NCBI RefSeq assembly: GCF_003951285.1
Contig: NZ_RXFQ01000004.1
Location: 62,001 to 126,000, forward strand
Direction of reading: 5' to 3'
Length of the DNA stretch: 64,000 nt
DNA from: Variovorax beijingensis
GTDB lineage: Bacteria > Pseudomonadota > Gammaproteobacteria > Burkholderiales > Burkholderiaceae_C
Made by a program: the position numbers and the translations under genes
In this document: positions 8,410 to 27,077 of the stretch, in pieces
Numbering within the stretch: position 1 is the first letter of the stretch
Layout: each line of letters starts with the position of its first letter
Notes under the pieces: model-generated
The model's input: the letters and a program-made list of their open reading frames with translations, nothing else
What the model was told of the DNA's origin: nothing
Databases searched by the model: none

Positions 8410-8850
8410 GTGGCAGCACAACATCTGGACATCGCCCAAGTGGCACTGCAATCCGGCGTCCCCGCATCGACGCTGCGGTTCTACGAGGAAAAGGGGCTCA
8501 TCGCCTCGACCGGCCGGCGCGGCCTGCGCCGCCTGTTCGATGCCGGCGTGCTCGAACGCCTGGCGCTCATCGCGGTCGGGCGCGCCGCGGGCTTCTCGCT
8601 CGACGAGATCGCGCGCATGTTCGCGCCCGAGGGCGGCCCGCGCATCGACCGGCAGATGCTCGCGGCCAAGGCCGAAGAGCTCGACCGTACCATCCGCAAA
8701 CTGAGCGCCATGCGCGACGGCCTGCGGCACGCGGCGGCCTGCCCCGCGCCCAGCCACATGGAGTGCCCAACCTTCAGGCGCATCGTGCGGGCCGCGGCTT
8801 CCGGGGCCATTGGCGCGCGCGAAAAGAAGGCACGGCAGTTGCCAAACTAG
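8410..8850 (+). CDS. MerR family transcriptional regulator
   Basis: The 146-residue protein begins with a MerR winged helix-turn-helix: LDIAQVALQSGVPASTLRFYEEKGLI, followed by the RGLRRLFD wing and a dimerisation helix (AKAEELDRTIRKLSAMRDGL). The C-terminal effector part holds two cysteines in ACPAPSHMECPTF. This is not the four-cysteine iron-sulfur cluster of SoxR, so the ligand is unknown; a thiol-reactive or organic compound is possible. The GTG start is the first codon of the HTH frame after the dyad at 8384-8403, leaving no room for a normal Shine-Dalgarno. It is divergent from the methyltransferase and probably regulates it and itself. Confidence 0.85.
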   Translation: MAAQHLDIAQVALQSGVPASTLRFYEEKGLIASTGRRGLRRLFDAGVLERLALIAVGRAAGFSLDEIARMFAPEGGPRIDRQMLAAKAEELDRTIRKLSAMRDGLRHAAACPAPSHMECPTFRRIVRAAASGAIGAREKKARQLPN

Positions 8851-9005
8851 GCGGGGCTTCATGCTGCACCCGGGTGCCAGACAGCCTCCTACAACACGAC
8901 AGTCTCTCGGCCGATGCGGCGAGAATTTTCTAGACCGAAAGTTGCAATCCTGGGCACAGCAATCTATGCCGTCATTCCCCAGAAATGCCGGCCGGAGACT
9001 TTTCC

Positions 9006-9344
9006 ATGGTGAGCGCCAATCCAGTTATTTCGTCGGAGCGCGTCGAGGGGACATCCGTCTACAACACGTCGGGAGACAAGCTCGGCAGCATCGATGAACT
9101 CATGATCGACAAGATCTCGGGCCAGGTCCGCTATGCGGTGTTGGAGTTCGGCGGCTTCCTGGGCATGGGCACGGACCGCTATCCGCTCCCCTGGTCCATG
9201 CTGAAGTACGACACCTCGCAGGACGGCTACGTGGTGCCGTTGACCAAGGCGCAGATCGAGGGTGCGCCGAAGTATGCGAGCGACCGGGTGCCCGAGTACG
9301 ACGATGCGTACAGCGGGACGGTGGACAAGTATTACGGGCTTTGA
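9006..9344 (+). CDS. PRC-barrel domain protein
   Basis: The 112-residue product is a single PRC-barrel: SERVEGTSVYNTSGDKLGSI, then the strand-rich IDKISGQVRYAVLEFGGFLGMG, and a C-terminal tail with DRVPEYDD. Proteins of this size are soluble and common in stress-related clusters of soil bacteria; no enzymatic role is known. I place the start at 9006 because GGAG lies eight bases upstream, rather than at the in-frame ATG 8985, which has no ribosome site. It stands alone between a MerR gene and an accessory islet. Confidence 0.8.
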   Translation: MVSANPVISSERVEGTSVYNTSGDKLGSIDELMIDKISGQVRYAVLEFGGFLGMGTDRYPLPWSMLKYDTSQDGYVVPLTKAQIEGAPKYASDRVPEYDDAYSGTVDKYYGL

Positions 9345-9482
9345 GGGACCTGCCGGCCGCGGTCTTTGGAGAAGGCTGCGGCCACTGCGTGTGAATTTCA
9401 CGCCCGTTCATTCGAAAATTCTCCAGGCGGTGAGGAACAAGGACCGGCGGGGAAGCTGGCCTCATCTCAACCGAAGTTGCCG

Positions 9483-9808
9483 CTATTTCTTCAGAAGGAC
9501 GAAATACCAAGTGGCGTAGAGGGCGAGCAACACGAGTGCAAGCATCTGCCCTTGGGCGCACAGCCCTTTCCCTTCCTCGTTGTACTTGTTCTTGCTGAAC
9601 GACCACCAGAAGAGCCATCCGACCGAGCGGTCGGAGTTAGGGGCTTTTTCGTTAAGGTGAGCATTGGCTTTCAAACCAAGCGCGGTGTAGGTCACGCCAA
9701 AGGCGACTGAGGCGACTGAGGCGACAAGGCGACAAGGCGACAAGGCGACAAGGCGACAAGGCGACAAGGCGACAAGGCGATCAGCAGAATCCAAATCCAG
9801 ATAGTCAT
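9483..9808 (-). pseudogene. Small two-helix membrane protein, reading frame broken by an 8-bp tandem repeat (possible phase-variable gene)
   Basis: An ATG at 9808 preceded by GGAG (minus strand, eight bases upstream) opens a hydrophobic N-terminus MTIWIWILLIA that runs straight into 7.5 copies of an 8-bp repeat (9721-9780). With seven copies this frame ends at a TGA soon after the repeat. Loss of one copy, or gain of two, joins it to a second frame that continues VAFGVTYTALGLKANAH, through GWLFWWSFSKNKYNEEGKG to a terminal membrane helix (MLALVLLALYATWYFVLLKK) ending at 9483. The joined protein would be 105 residues with a helix at each end. I recognise no family. The longer in-frame reading from 9989 has an unconvincing N-terminus and no ribosome site. 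A sequencing indel could also explain this. Confidence 0.55.
9721..9780. repeat. 8-bp tandem repeat GCGACAAG, 7.5 copies
   Basis: Seven perfect copies of GCGACAAG plus GCGA follow each other without interruption. They are preceded by two copies of a related 9-bp unit (GCGACTGAG) that encode the VAS-VAS peptide on the minus strand. A unit length not divisible by three inside a gene shifts the frame with each gain or loss, the hallmark of contingency loci that vary by slipped-strand mispairing. Confidence 0.9.
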
Positions 9809-10046
9809 GGCAAAGGCTCCATAGGCCCCGGATGAATTTCCACGCTTGTTTGACCCAAAGCTTCAATGGCAGGCATCGCGCTCGTTCATAGGCGAACGCG
9901 AACCTTGTGCTCAAGTGACGCCGCATGGCTACAGCGCCGTCAGCGCGCAAAGCTGTGCAGAGCCGAATGCCCGCGCGCTCCTTCAGCATGCTGAGAGGTG
10001 TGTCCTGCCAGCTCGCATCGGCGGGAGAGTTGGTCGTCGAGGGATC

Positions 10047-10319
10047 TCAGTTCGATCTCAACTTCTTGTGCGGTCTGTCCAACGCCTGAAAGAACTCAGA
10101 GGGCTGGATCTTCAAGGTTGCAATGATTTTGAGAATGTTGATAAGTGCCAGGTTGTGTTCGCCCCGCTCTATGCCGCCAATGTAGCTGCGATCAATTCCA
10201 CATGCGTCACCGAATGCCTCTTGGGAATAGCCAAGCGCCTTTCGGCGCTCGCGTACCGCCTCGCCAAAAAGCACTAGCTCTGGCACCTTTTTCCTGCGAA
10301 CTGAGACCCCATTCACCAT
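10047..10319 (-). CDS. Short XRE-type HTH regulator resembling restriction-modification controller proteins
   Basis: The protein is a single HTH_3 domain: FGEAVRERRKALGYSQEAFGDACGIDRSYIGGIERGEHNL with a short C-terminal helix (ILKIIATLKIQPSEFF). Its size and the SYIGGIERG recognition region are those of C proteins and similar small dimeric repressors. The start is uncertain: ATG 10370, ATG 10319 and GTG 10286 (with AGGAAAAAG upstream) are all in frame; 10319 is used because it clears the divergent gene's promoter. No methyltransferase is nearby, but an HNH protein lies 0.7 kb away. Confidence 0.75.
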   Translation of the reverse strand: MVNGVSVRRKKVPELVLFGEAVRERRKALGYSQEAFGDACGIDRSYIGGIERGEHNLALINILKIIATLKIQPSEFFQALDRPHKKLRSN

Positions 10320-10403
10320 GTGGAGATGGTCAGTTTTAAAGGAATAAAGCACCACGGGATAAAATATCACGGTATATGGTTACCAATTCGGAAGGTAGGC
10401 CAA

Positions 10404-11075
10404 ATGTCCGTGAGATTGCTCCCGTCGCCACTCCCGACCGCACGAACGGTGCGAATACCTGCTTCTGCATTGCCCGCAAAGCTGCGGCAATCATCACCTG
10501 TGGTTCGTAGCGCGTCTGCATCGCGTATCGGTGCGCAGGTGAGGGCGCTGCGCATAGCCGGCGGTACCTCCGCCGGCGGGTTGGCGAGGTTGTCGGGTAT
10601 CTCCGCCTCGATGCTCTCGCGCATCGAGCGCGGTTTGGTCTCGCCTTCGGTGGAGACCTTGGAGCGCCTCGCGCAGGGCCTACAGGTGCCGATCTCGCGC
10701 TTCTTCAGTGATCAGGCGCGGCGCACTGACTTTTGCCATGTGCGTGCAGGACATGGTGTCCTGGTCGATCGCATCGGCGCAGTGGCGGACTACCGCTATG
10801 AGCTGTTGGGCCATCTGCTGTCGGGCAACCTGTTCGTCGAGCCCTATCTCGTCACGTTGCTGCCCGGCGCCGATCCCTACGTGACCTTCCAGCACCCGGG
10901 CCTGAAGTTCCTGTACTTTCTGTCCGGGCAGGTCAGCTACCGCTATGGCGGCAGGTCTTTGGAGGTGAGGGCCGGGGACTCGCTGCTGTTCGATGCGACC
11001 GCACTCCATGGGATCGAGGCCATTCCGACCCATCCGGTCTCATACCTGTCAGTGGTATTCACGCTGCGAGAGTAG
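10404..11075 (+). CDS. XRE-family regulator with C-terminal cupin domain
   Basis: The 223-residue product has an HTH_3 domain at residues ~44-100 (IGAQVRALRIAGGTSAGGLARLSGISASMLSRIERG) and a cupin_2 sensor domain at ~150-220 (VTLLPGADPYVTFQHPGLKFLYFLSGQVSYRYGG). This is the MraR/PuuR-like layout, in which a small ligand bound by the cupin sets DNA binding. The ATG at 10404 follows GGAAGG at a suitable distance. The spacer to the divergent XRE gene is unusually AT-rich (GGATAAAATATCACGGTATATGG), giving candidate -10 elements. The 3' end overlaps the convergent HNH gene by 27 bases. The controlled genes are unknown. Confidence 0.8.
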   Translation: MSVRLLPSPLPTARTVRIPASALPAKLRQSSPVVRSASASRIGAQVRALRIAGGTSAGGLARLSGISASMLSRIERGLVSPSVETLERLAQGLQVPISRFFSDQARRTDFCHVRAGHGVLVDRIGAVADYRYELLGHLLSGNLFVEPYLVTLLPGADPYVTFQHPGLKFLYFLSGQVSYRYGGRSLEVRAGDSLLFDATALHGIEAIPTHPVSYLSVVFTLRE

Positions 11076-11471
11076 GCTGTTCTTGGCGGCCCTGCCGCGC
11101 GGCGGGCGACACGGATGCTCAACCGTCGGGCCCTTCGCACGCCAAACTCCGGCGGCAACACTGAGCAGCACAAAGAATGAATAAGCCTCAGGGTCGGAGG
11201 CGGCGCCCGGAAACTGCGCATGGCGGCCGTGGTGGCAGTAGCGGCAAGCGGCCACGATGTTGGAAGCGATGGTGCGCCCGCCATCCATCTTCGCGGTCAG
11301 GTGCTCGGCCGTCAGCCGAAACATTCGCGCCCGGTCGCGCGAGATGCCATGCGCCGCCGCGAACGCTTTCGCGTCTGCGCGCCACATCGGGTGCAGACAG
11401 TAAAAACAAGGGTGGCCCTGAGCCAAGAAAGCGCTTTCGCGGAGCGCGCAGAGATTGGTCCTGTGCGTCAT
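11049..11471 (-). CDS. HNH endonuclease-like protein
   Basis: The 140-residue protein has a zinc-knuckle HNH motif: CFYC near the N-terminus, then RLTAEHLTAKMDGG (the first His), TIASNIVAACRYCHHGRH (Asn, second Cys pair and final His). This beta-beta-alpha-metal fold cleaves DNA non-specifically or at sites, and occurs in phage, restriction and repair proteins. The C-terminal 50 residues are not part of the motif and are of low complexity. It converges on and overlaps the HTH-cupin gene. The neighbourhood of lone regulators suggests an accessory islet, but no restriction system can be completed from what is here. Confidence 0.65.
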   Translation of the reverse strand: MTHRTNLCALRESAFLAQGHPCFYCLHPMWRADAKAFAAAHGISRDRARMFRLTAEHLTAKMDGGRTIASNIVAACRYCHHGRHAQFPGAASDPEAYSFFVLLSVAAGVWRAKGPTVEHPCRPPRGRAAKNSLLSQREYH

Positions 11472-11814
11472 AAGGTTTCACGTTGAAGTGATCCCCGCTG
11501 ACGCTTGGCGCAACCCGGGCGCCAGCGGCTTGGCCGGCTGGCGGTGCACCGACGTAGCGTCGGCGCTCTCGAGATTTTCAGGTCCCGAACAGTTTGGAGT
11601 TTATCGCGACACCAGCATCATGAGTGCGCGATCATTTCCGACGACATCCAACACACCTCTACTTCGGCGTCCCCGTGCTCAACAATGAGTCGACCTCACT
11701 CAAGTAGCTCTCGACCTCGCGCAGCCAAGTCTCCGAGGGCGGAGGATCTCTCGACTACGCCTATCCGGTCGGCCGCACTTCACTACTCTGCAAACGATTC
11801 GACGAATCAAGCTC
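11472..11814. other. Intergenic stretch without a recognisable gene
   Basis: No frame here shows a ribosome site or a family resemblance. It contains a small hairpin (CCGACGTAGCGTCGG near 11550) and the T-rich sequence AGTTTTT just beyond the malQ-treY stop, which may help end that long transcript. Its lower GC than the flanking operon fits the accessory character of the 9-11.8 kb region. Confidence 0.5.
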
Positions 11815-16867
<5,053 letters not shown>

Positions 16868-16875
<8 letters not shown>

Positions 16876-18699
16876 CGGCCATGTCCTCCAGCGTCGCATG
16901 CACGGCGCCGCGCTCGAGTTGCAGGCCTGCCGCATCGGCCACGGCGCCCCGGCTGTAGAGCACCGTGCCCGCAGGCGCGGCAGTGTCCACGGCAGGCTCG
17001 GCGCCAAGGTTCGCGAGCAGATGGAGGCGCTTGCCCGACAGCGCCCACTGAACCCGGATCAGCCCGTCTTCGCCGCCATGGCTTCCCGCGCCGCGCACAC
17101 CGGCCAGGTGCGGCACCAGCAGGCGATGGCGCGCGTCGAGCAGTTGCTGCACCTCGCACAGCCGCGCGAAGTGCGGCCGCGCGCCGCGCTCTCGCCAGCG
17201 CAGCTTCGAGGCCTGGAAGGTCTGGGCGGCGTTGGGATCGGGAATGCGCGCACGCGCGGCTTCGTCGGCAAAGGCGGCGAAGCGCCCGAACTCCGCACGG
17301 CGCCCTTCGGCCACGGCCGAGGCCAGCTCGGGGCCGAAATCGCAGAAGTACAGGAACGGCGAGGAGGCCGCGAACTCGTCGCCCATGAAGAACATGGGCA
17401 CATGCGGCGACAGCAGCACGCAGGCCAGTGCGGCGCGCACCAGCACCGGATCGCCGAGCGCATGGATGCGCTCGCCGAACGCGCGGTTGCCGACCTGGTC
17501 GTGGGTCTGAAGGTAAGACACGAACGCGGTCGGCGGCAGCTGCGTGCTGGGCTCGCCGCGCGGCTCCCCGCCGCGGAAGGCCGATGGCTGCCCCTGGTAG
17601 ATGAAGCCCTCGGCCAGCGCGCGCGCAAAGCGGCCCGCCGCGTCATCGGCATAGTCGGCGTAGTAGCCGTCGCGCTCGCCGGTGGCCAGCACGTGTACGG
17701 CGTGATGAAGATCGTCGTTCCACTGCGCGGTGCCCGCCACGGGCAGGCCGTTGGCGTCGCGCGCCAGCAGCGAGGCCTGGTTGGCGTCGTTCTCCAGCAC
17801 CAGGTGCACCTGCCGCTCGCGCGCCGGACCAGCGTTCAGCGCTTCGCGGATCTCCTGCACGATGTGCCTGGGAGATGAATCGCGAATGGCATGGATCGCA
17901 TCCATGCGCAGGCCGTCGAAGTGGAATTCTTCCACCCAGTACAGCGCGTTGTGGACGAAGAAGTCGCGCACGGTGCGCGAGCCCGGCCCGTCGAAGTTGA
18001 TGGCCGCGCCCCATGGCGTGTGCTCGGCCGCATCGAAGAACTCCGGGCAGCATGCATGCAGGTAGTTGCCCTCCGGCCCGAAGTGGTTGTAGACCACGTC
18101 GAGCAGCACCATCAGCCCCAGCGCATGCGCGCTGTCGACCAGAGCCTTGAGATCGTCGGGCGATCCGTAGCTGGCATCCGGCGCGAACTGCAGCACGCCG
18201 TCGTAGCCCCAGTTGCGCGCACCGGGAAAATCCGCGAGCGGCATGAGCTCGATGGCGGTGATGCCCAGCTCCGCCAGTTCGCCGAGCCGCTCGCGCGTGG
18301 CCTGAAACGTGCCTTCCTCGGTGAAAGTGCCGACATGCAGCTCGTAGACCACGGCCTCGTGCCAGGGCCGGCCGCGCCAGGCGGTGTCGGCCCATTCGTA
18401 GCGGGCCGGATCGACCACCTGGCTCGGGCCGTGCACATCCTGCGGATTGAAGCGCGCGGCCGGGTCGGGCATGGTGGTGCCGTCGGCCAGCTGGTAGGCG
18501 TAGCTGTCGCCAGCGCGCGCATCCGCGAGCGTGAGGCGGTGCCAGCCGTCCGCGTCCTGCGCCATGGCGTGCGAGGCTGCCTTCCCGCCGGCCGGCGTGT
18601 GCACGAGCAGGACGCCGTGCATGGACGGCGCCCACAGCGCAAAGTCCACACCGCCGCCGTGCACCGTGGCGCCGAAGGGCATTCGGTGGATGCTGAATT

Positions 18700-18703
<4 letters not shown>
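16868..18703 (-). CDS. treZ: Malto-oligosyltrehalose trehalohydrolase TreZ
   Basis: The 611-residue GH13 enzyme has an N-terminal CBM48-like beta domain (VDFALWAPSMHGVLLV), then the barrel with DVVYNHFGPEGNYL, DGLRMDAIHAI (nucleophile Asp) and LVLENDANQA (acid Glu). It hydrolyses the alpha-1,4 bond next to the terminal trehalosyl unit made by TreY, releasing trehalose. Its ATG at 18703 overlaps the glgX stop (ATGA) and its stop overlaps the GTG of malQ-treY, so the three are translationally coupled. The longer frame starting at 18847 lies within glgX and is rejected. Confidence 0.95.
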
Positions 18704-20868
<2,165 letters not shown>

Positions 20869-20890
20869 ATTGGAGTGGGAGAAAAAAATT

Positions 20891-21613
20891 TCAGCGCGGT
20901 GGGCGCTCGTCGGACCGGCTGCCCTTGGGAATGTCGTTGTCGTCCTTCGGCAGGCGCGGCCACCAGCGTTCGATCTGCTCGGCCGCCCAGTCCTTGCCGG
21001 CCAGGCCGAAGGCCAGCGCCAGCGCGAACACCACGCCCGCCAGAATCACCAGGAAGCTCTGGCGCACGATGTCGCCGCCCACCTTGACCTGGTCCAGCGC
21101 AATCAGGATGACGAAGGCCATGACCGCATAGCGCGCGATCTGCCCCAGCAGCATGGCGTCGCGCATCTGCGCGCCCCGGAAGTAGCTCGACACCGCCTCT
21201 CCCACGAAGCGGGCAAAGTAAGAACCGAAGGCCAGCACCAAGAGGGCCACGAAAAGATTCGGCACGAACCACACCACGCGCCCGAGCAGGTCGGCGATGT
21301 AGCTCAGGCCCATGCCGTTGAACGCCAGCAGCAGCGCCGCAAAGATCACCAGCCAATAGGCCAGCACGCCGAACAGGCTGCTGGTGTCGCCCGGCCATCC
21401 GCCCTGGCGCAGGAAGTTGTCCAGCCCCGCGCGCTCGGTCAGCACGTTGAAATTGATGGCGCGCAGCGCCTTGGTGACCGCAAAGCGCACCGTCTTGGCG
21501 ATGAGCCAGCCGGCGAGCACCACCACCAATGCAATCGCCAGGCGGGGCACGAAGGCCCCGACCTGGTAGAGCATTGCGTTCAGCGGCTCCAGGTGAATGC
21601 CAAATCGGTCCAT
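20891..21613 (-). CDS. Small mechanosensitive ion channel family protein
   Basis: The 240-residue inner membrane protein has about five membrane segments (LAIALVVVLAGWLIAKTV, FGVLAYWLVIFAALLLAF, FVPNLFVALLVLAFGSYFA, a MAFVILIALDQV helix, and FLVILAGVVFALALAFGLAG). The repeated VLVLAFGSYFA...GQIARY and ALAFGLAGKDWAAEQIE pieces are the MscS-like TM-helix repeat pattern. I chose ATG 21613 because GGAG stands upstream (CCGGAGAAAAAC); the longer frame from 21682 begins with a low-complexity tract made by four GGTTGC repeats. It lies between treS and glgX in the trehalose operon, which ties solute release to compatible-solute synthesis. Confidence 0.85.
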   Translation of the reverse strand: MDRFGIHLEPLNAMLYQVGAFVPRLAIALVVVLAGWLIAKTVRFAVTKALRAINFNVLTERAGLDNFLRQGGWPGDTSSLFGVLAYWLVIFAALLLAFNGMGLSYIADLLGRVVWFVPNLFVALLVLAFGSYFARFVGEAVSSYFRGAQMRDAMLLGQIARYAVMAFVILIALDQVKVGGDIVRQSFLVILAGVVFALALAFGLAGKDWAAEQIERWWPRLPKDDNDIPKGSRSDERPPR

Positions 21614-21685
21614 GTTTTTCTCCGGTGCGTGGTTATGCGGTTGCGGTTGCGGTTGCGGACGAAGGCGGCGAATGCGGTGCAAGCA

Positions 21686-25015
<3,330 letters not shown>

Positions 25016-25025
25016 CGTTGCGGCC

Positions 25026-27077
25026 TCACAGGAAGTAGTCGAAGTCGCGCTCGTCGCCGTGGCGCCGCCGTACGACGAAGATGTGCGCGGGCACGCTGTG
25101 CGGATCGAGCTTGACGTAGTGCCACCCGCCCTGCCAGATGAAGCGCTGCCCGCTCAGCAGGTCGTGCATCTGGAATGGGCGCGACCGATCGACGTTCACG
25201 CTTTCGGGGTCGAGCTCGAGCCAGCCCGACTGCACGTTGTGCGGATCGAGGTTGACCACGGTCACGACCACGTTGTCGCCGCCCTCCGACACCTTGGCAT
25301 AGGCCAGCAGCTGGTCGTTGTCGATGCGCAGGAAGCGCAGGCCGCGGTCCCGGTGCAGCGCCGGGTTCTCGCTGCGGATGCGGTTCACGCGCGTGATGAA
25401 CGGCGCCAGGCTGCCCGGGTCATCGTGGTTCCAGTGGCGCAGCTGGTATTTTTCGGAGTCGAGGTATTCCTCGCTGCCGGACGAGCGCGGCCGGTGTTCG
25501 CGCAGCTCGTAGGCCGGCCCGTAGATGCCGTAGTTGGCCGACAGTGTGGCGGCAAGCACCAGCCGCGCCATGTAGACCGAGGCTTCGCCGCCCTGCAGCT
25601 GCTCGTGCAGGATGTCGGGCGTGTTGGGCCACACGTTGGCCCTGAAGTAGTCCACGCCCGGCGGCGTGGACAGCTCGGTGAAGTATTCGACCAGCTCCTG
25701 CTTGGTGTTGCGCCAGGTGAAGTAGGTGTAGGACTGCGAGAAGCCCAGCTTCGCGAGCCGGTGCATCACCTTGGGCCGCGTGAAGGCCTCGGCCAGGAAG
25801 ATCACCTCCGGGTGCTGGCGCCGGATCTCGCCGATCACCCATTCCCAGAACGAGAAGGCCTTGGTGTGCGGGTTGTCGACGCGGAAGATGCGCACGCCCT
25901 CCCCGATCCAATGCTCGATCACGCTGCGCAGCTCGGCCCACAGGCCGCGCCAGTCCTCGCTCTCGAAGTTGAAGGGATAGATGTCCTGGTACTTCTTGGG
26001 CGGGTTCTCCGCGTACTGCACGCTGCCGTCGGGGCGCCAGCGGAACCAGTCGGGATGCGCCTTCACGTAGGGATGGTCGGGCGCGCACTGGAAGGCGATG
26101 TCCAGCGCGATCTCCAGGCCGTGCGAGGCGGCCTGTGCGCAGAGGTGGCGAAAGTCTTCCGCCGTGCCAAGGGCCGGAAGAATGGCCTTGTGGCCGCCCT
26201 CGGCCGCGCCAATGGCCCACGGGCTGCCGACGTCGTCCGCGCCGCTGGCCAGCGCGTTGTTGGGGCCCTTGCGCTGCAGGCGGCCGATGGGATGGATCGG
26301 CGGAAAGTACAGCACGTCGAAGCCCATGGCCGCAATCGCGGGCAGCCGCGCCTCCACGTCCTTGAAGGTGCCGTGCACGCCGGGCGTGGTGCCGGCCGAG
26401 CGCGGGAACAGCTCGTACCAGGTGCTGAAGCGCGCACGCTCGCGCTCGGCCTCCAGCGGCAGTTCGAGCGAAAAATGCACCTCGTGCCGGCGGTCGGGGT
26501 GGCGGCACGCCAGCACGGCGAGCTCTTCGTCCAGCGCCAGCGCCTTGAGCGCCGACACATCCGCGCCGGGGTCGGCGGCCACGGCATCGAGCTCGGTGGC
26601 CCAGTTGGCCAGTGCCTGCCGGTCCGCGCCCTCGGCCCGCTCGGCCGCGGCGGCCACCTCCAGCGCGCCCACCTGCGATGCGATGCGCACGTCGTCGGGG
26701 TCCACGCGGCGCGTCATTTCATGGCGCCACGACTCGAAGGGATCGACCCAGGCCACCACCGTGTAGAAGTAGCGCCCGAGCGCGGGCGGCGCAAACGAGG
26801 CCTCCCACACGTCGTTGACCAGCGGCTTCATCGGCACTTCGCGGAACTCGGTCTTGCCCTGCGGACGCCAGCACAGCTGCACCCGCAGCACGTCGTGGCC
26901 GTCGGTGAAGCAGTGCGCCTTCACGCGCACCCTTTCGCCGACGATGCATTTCACCGCGAAGCGGCCGTTGTCCACCGACGGCAGCACGGTGTCGATGACT
27001 GCGCGCCGGTTGCCGCCCTGCACATCGGGCGCCACGGAAGCCGTGGGCGCCTGCGGGTTTGTGAACAGTTTCATCAT
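25026..27077 (-). CDS. glgE: Alpha-1,4-glucan:maltose-1-phosphate maltosyltransferase GlgE
   Basis: The 683-residue GH13 subfamily 3 enzyme moves maltosyl units from alpha-maltose 1-phosphate to the non-reducing end of glucans. It has an N-terminal beta domain (RVQLCWRPQGKTEF), ALDIAFQCAPDHPY, IFRVDNPHTKAFSFWEW with the nucleophile Asp, and FLAEAFTRPKVM with the acid Glu. The start is ATG 27077, overlapping the glgB stop as ATGA; a second ATG follows immediately. Upstream extension to 27191 lies within glgB. Together with TreS-Mak and GlgB it builds branched alpha-glucan from trehalose without ADP-glucose. Confidence 0.95.
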   Translation of the reverse strand: MMKLFTNPQAPTASVAPDVQGGNRRAVIDTVLPSVDNGRFAVKCIVGERVRVKAHCFTDGHDVLRVQLCWRPQGKTEFREVPMKPLVNDVWEASFAPPALGRYFYTVVAWVDPFESWRHEMTRRVDPDDVRIASQVGALEVAAAAERAEGADRQALANWATELDAVAADPGADVSALKALALDEELAVLACRHPDRRHEVHFSLELPLEAERERARFSTWYELFPRSAGTTPGVHGTFKDVEARLPAIAAMGFDVLYFPPIHPIGRLQRKGPNNALASGADDVGSPWAIGAAEGGHKAILPALGTAEDFRHLCAQAASHGLEIALDIAFQCAPDHPYVKAHPDWFRWRPDGSVQYAENPPKKYQDIYPFNFESEDWRGLWAELRSVIEHWIGEGVRIFRVDNPHTKAFSFWEWVIGEIRRQHPEVIFLAEAFTRPKVMHRLAKLGFSQSYTYFTWRNTKQELVEYFTELSTPPGVDYFRANVWPNTPDILHEQLQGGEASVYMARLVLAATLSANYGIYGPAYELREHRPRSSGSEEYLDSEKYQLRHWNHDDPGSLAPFITRVNRIRSENPALHRDRGLRFLRIDNDQLLAYAKVSEGGDNVVVTVVNLDPHNVQSGWLELDPESVNVDRSRPFQMHDLLSGQRFIWQGGWHYVKLDPHSVPAHIFVVRRRHGDERDFDYFL

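Noticed and set aside
9345..9482. Terminator between the PRC-barrel and membrane-protein genes
   Set aside because: GGCCGC/GCGGCC arms exist but with a 17-base loop and no U-tract.
9721..9780. CRISPR or REP element for the repeat at 9.7 kb
   Set aside because: Units are contiguous 8-mers without spacers and have no palindromic structure.
9483..9989. The 168-residue uninterrupted frame including the repeat
   Set aside because: Its N-terminal 60 residues look non-coding and have no ribosome site, whereas ATG 9808 in another frame has GGAG and a natural membrane-helix start.
21633..21660. Functional site in the GGTTGC hexamer repeat before the channel gene
   Set aside because: Four copies in a short intergenic spot do not change a gene frame and show no palindrome; likely simple sequence.
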